A DNA stretch of 6,046 nt from Actinomycetes bacterium (GTDB lineage Bacteria; Actinomycetota; Acidimicrobiia; Acidimicrobiales; RAAP-2). The position numbers and the translations under genes are program-made. This document shows, one piece after another, positions 4,842 through 6,046 of the stretch. Numbering within the stretch: the stretch's first letter is position 1; the number at the start of each line of letters is the position of its first letter. The stretch lies in assembly GCA_021849435.1 (NCBI GenBank), contig JAJZSX010000158.1:1-6046 (forward strand), read 5' to 3'. The notes beneath the pieces are model-generated. The model was not told the origin of the DNA. It made no database searches and saw only the letters and a program-made list of their open reading frames with translations.

Positions 4842-5984
4842 GTGATCACCAATTTCCGTAGAGGCACTCGTCTGGCGACAATCGTCGCTCTCGCGAGTTC
4901 AGTGAGCCTCGTCGGTCTCGCCTCGGCCTCGTCGGCCGCCACGGCGAAGGCCAAGAAGAAGAACGTTCCCGTCACGGTGAACTTCAAGATCGAAACGCCC
5001 AAGGCCGCGAGCCTGACCGAAGCGGGCAGCTCATTGCTCTACCCGCTATGGAACCTGTGGGCACCGGCCTATCAGAACAAGTTCAAGCAGGTCAGTCTGA
5101 CCACGGGTGCGGGCGGTTCCGGCCTGGGCATCTCCGAGGCCGCGGCCGGCACCATCAACATCGGCTCCTCTGACGCGTACCTCTCCCCGACGCAGCTGCA
5201 GACGACGCCGGGTCTGATGAACATCCCGGTGGCCATCTCCTCACAGGTCGTCACCTACAACATCCCGGGGCTGCACGCGCACCTCAAGCTCAACGGCACG
5301 ATCATTGCCGCGATGTACGAGGGCCAGATCACCAATTGGAACGACTCGCAGATCGCCGCGCTGAACCCGGGCGTGAATCTGCCCAGTCTTCCGGTCGTGC
5401 CGCTCTATCGATCCGACGGCAGTGGCGACACCTTCCTCTTCACGACCTACTTGACCAAGCAGGACCCGAACGGCTGGGGCAAGTCGGTGGGGTATGGCAC
5501 CACGGTGACGTGGCCAAAGAACCCCTCGGCGCTTGGTGAGAACGGCAACGGCGGCATGGTCACGGCGTGTGGTGCGACCAAGGGCTGCATCGCCTACGTC
5601 GGGGTGAGTTACTTGAGCAACATCCTGGGCAGTGGACTGACGACGGCGGCCCTGCTCAACGGGACCGGCCAGTACTTGAACTGGAGTGCGAAGGGCGTCA
5701 CGGCCGAAGCGGCCGGCTACAAAGTCTTTCGCAACAAGGGCGCCGTCTCGATGATCAACGCTAAGACCAAGGGCGGTTACCCGATCATCAACTACGAGTA
5801 CGCCATCGTGAACAAGACCCAGCCCACTGCGGCCATGGCGTCGGCGACGCGCTCACTGCTCGAGTGGGCGATCAGCCCGTCGGGTGGCCAGAGGCCGTCG
5901 TTCCTGTCCCAGGTGAACTTCCTGCGCCTGCCCAACACCTTCATCCTTGGCTCGTACAAGCTGATCAAGACGATCAAGGGCTAG
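4842..5984 (+). CDS. pstS: Phosphate-binding protein PstS, secreted (no lipobox)
   Basis: PstS captures inorganic phosphate outside the membrane and delivers it to PstC/PstA. From the GTG at 4842 the protein has 380 residues. The signal peptide has a basic start (NFRRGTR), a hydrophobic core (LATIVALASSVSLVGLA, 11-27) and likely signal-peptidase-I sites after A29 or A35; a lysine-rich linker follows. No Cys is present there, so it is not a lipoprotein, unlike many Gram-positive PstS proteins. Phosphate-site segments are AGSSLLYP (61-68), GAGGSGLGI (89-97), IGSSDAYLSP (107-116) and YRSDGSGDTFLFTTYL (189-204), matching the E. coli GASFPAP, GASDAPL and RADGSGTSF regions. The only two cysteines, C243 and C249, flank a short turn and could form a disulfide in the exported protein. 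The gene ends in tandem TAG stops. It follows pstB with its own promoter and leads into a probable pstC. Confidence 0.93.
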   Translation: MITNFRRGTRLATIVALASSVSLVGLASASSAATAKAKKKNVPVTVNFKIETPKAASLTEAGSSLLYPLWNLWAPAYQNKFKQVSLTTGAGGSGLGISEAAAGTINIGSSDAYLSPTQLQTTPGLMNIPVAISSQVVTYNIPGLHAHLKLNGTIIAAMYEGQITNWNDSQIAALNPGVNLPSLPVVPLYRSDGSGDTFLFTTYLTKQDPNGWGKSVGYGTTVTWPKNPSALGENGNGGMVTACGATKGCIAYVGVSYLSNILGSGLTTAALLNGTGQYLNWSAKGVTAEAAGYKVFRNKGAVSMINAKTKGGYPIINYEYAIVNKTQPTAAMASATRSLLEWAISPSGGQRPSFLSQVNFLRLPNTFILGSYKLIKTIKG

Positions 5985-5991
5985 TAGTTGA

Positions 5992-6046
5992 ATGAGTGGC
6001 GACAACCCGACACCAATCGAGAGGTCGTCACCCGTAGCGACGGTGA
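5992..6046 (+). CDS. pstC: Start of a further gene, probably phosphate permease pstC (3' end outside window)
   Basis: An ATG 7 nt after the pstS stop opens a frame that stays open to the window end (18 codons; MSGDNPTPIE at the start, then a short Ser/Pro-rich stretch). A polar cytoplasmic N-tail of this kind is usual before the first membrane helix of PstC, and pstC normally follows pstS. No membrane segment is reached, so identity rests mainly on position. There is no clear Shine-Dalgarno sequence, so translation could be coupled to pstS. A TTG at 5988 opens another frame that also stays open, which keeps the start uncertain. Confidence 0.45.
   Translation, partial: MSGDNPTPIERSSPVATV

Noticed and set aside
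4842..4849. Perfect 8-bp palindrome GTGATCAC at the pstS start as an operator
   Set aside because: Short, with no spacer and no second copy nearby; it is explained by the start codon plus the next two codons.

Overview
The window is GC-rich, with dense gene packing, G/C-ending codons, GTG starts and TANNNT-type -10 elements that in two places sit about 6 nt before a start codon. This points to an actinobacterium. The style of PstS, TrmO and phosphofructokinase makes an Acidimicrobiia-like lineage my best guess, but the lineage is inferred, not shown. Most of the window is ordinary core metabolism. I do not see a mobile element, CRISPR array, rRNA, tRNA or a clearly new multi-gene system.

Left part (1-1347, + strand): the 3' end of an alpha/beta-hydrolase of the proline iminopeptidase type is followed 11 nt later by a PfkB-family (ribokinase-fold) sugar or nucleoside kinase, so the two are probably co-transcribed. 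The kinase meets a convergent TrmO-type tRNA methyltransferase gene (1344-1802, - strand); their stop codons overlap inside a single TTAG.

Middle (1803-3811): trmO is divergent from a thymidine kinase gene (tdk, +) across an 80-bp gap. tdk converges on pfkA (6-phosphofructokinase, -). pfkA is divergent from a very small + strand ORF at 3662-3811 that encodes a 49-residue cysteine-rich zinc-ribbon protein.

Right part (3812-6046, + strand): a phosphate-uptake cluster with pstB (ABC ATPase), pstS (exported phosphate-binding protein) and what looks like the first 18 codons of a third gene, probably the permease pstC. PstS would capture phosphate outside the membrane, PstC/PstA would form the channel, and PstB would power it. 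The order is unusual because pstB comes first. pstB and pstS each have their own promoter, and the two promoters share one layout: 11-bp-periodic TCAC-like direct repeats (a PHO-box-like array) running straight into a near-identical ACTCCTTAC..TGG block that contains a TANNNT -10. This paired regulatory architecture and the zinc-ribbon microprotein are the two most rewarding places to look further.
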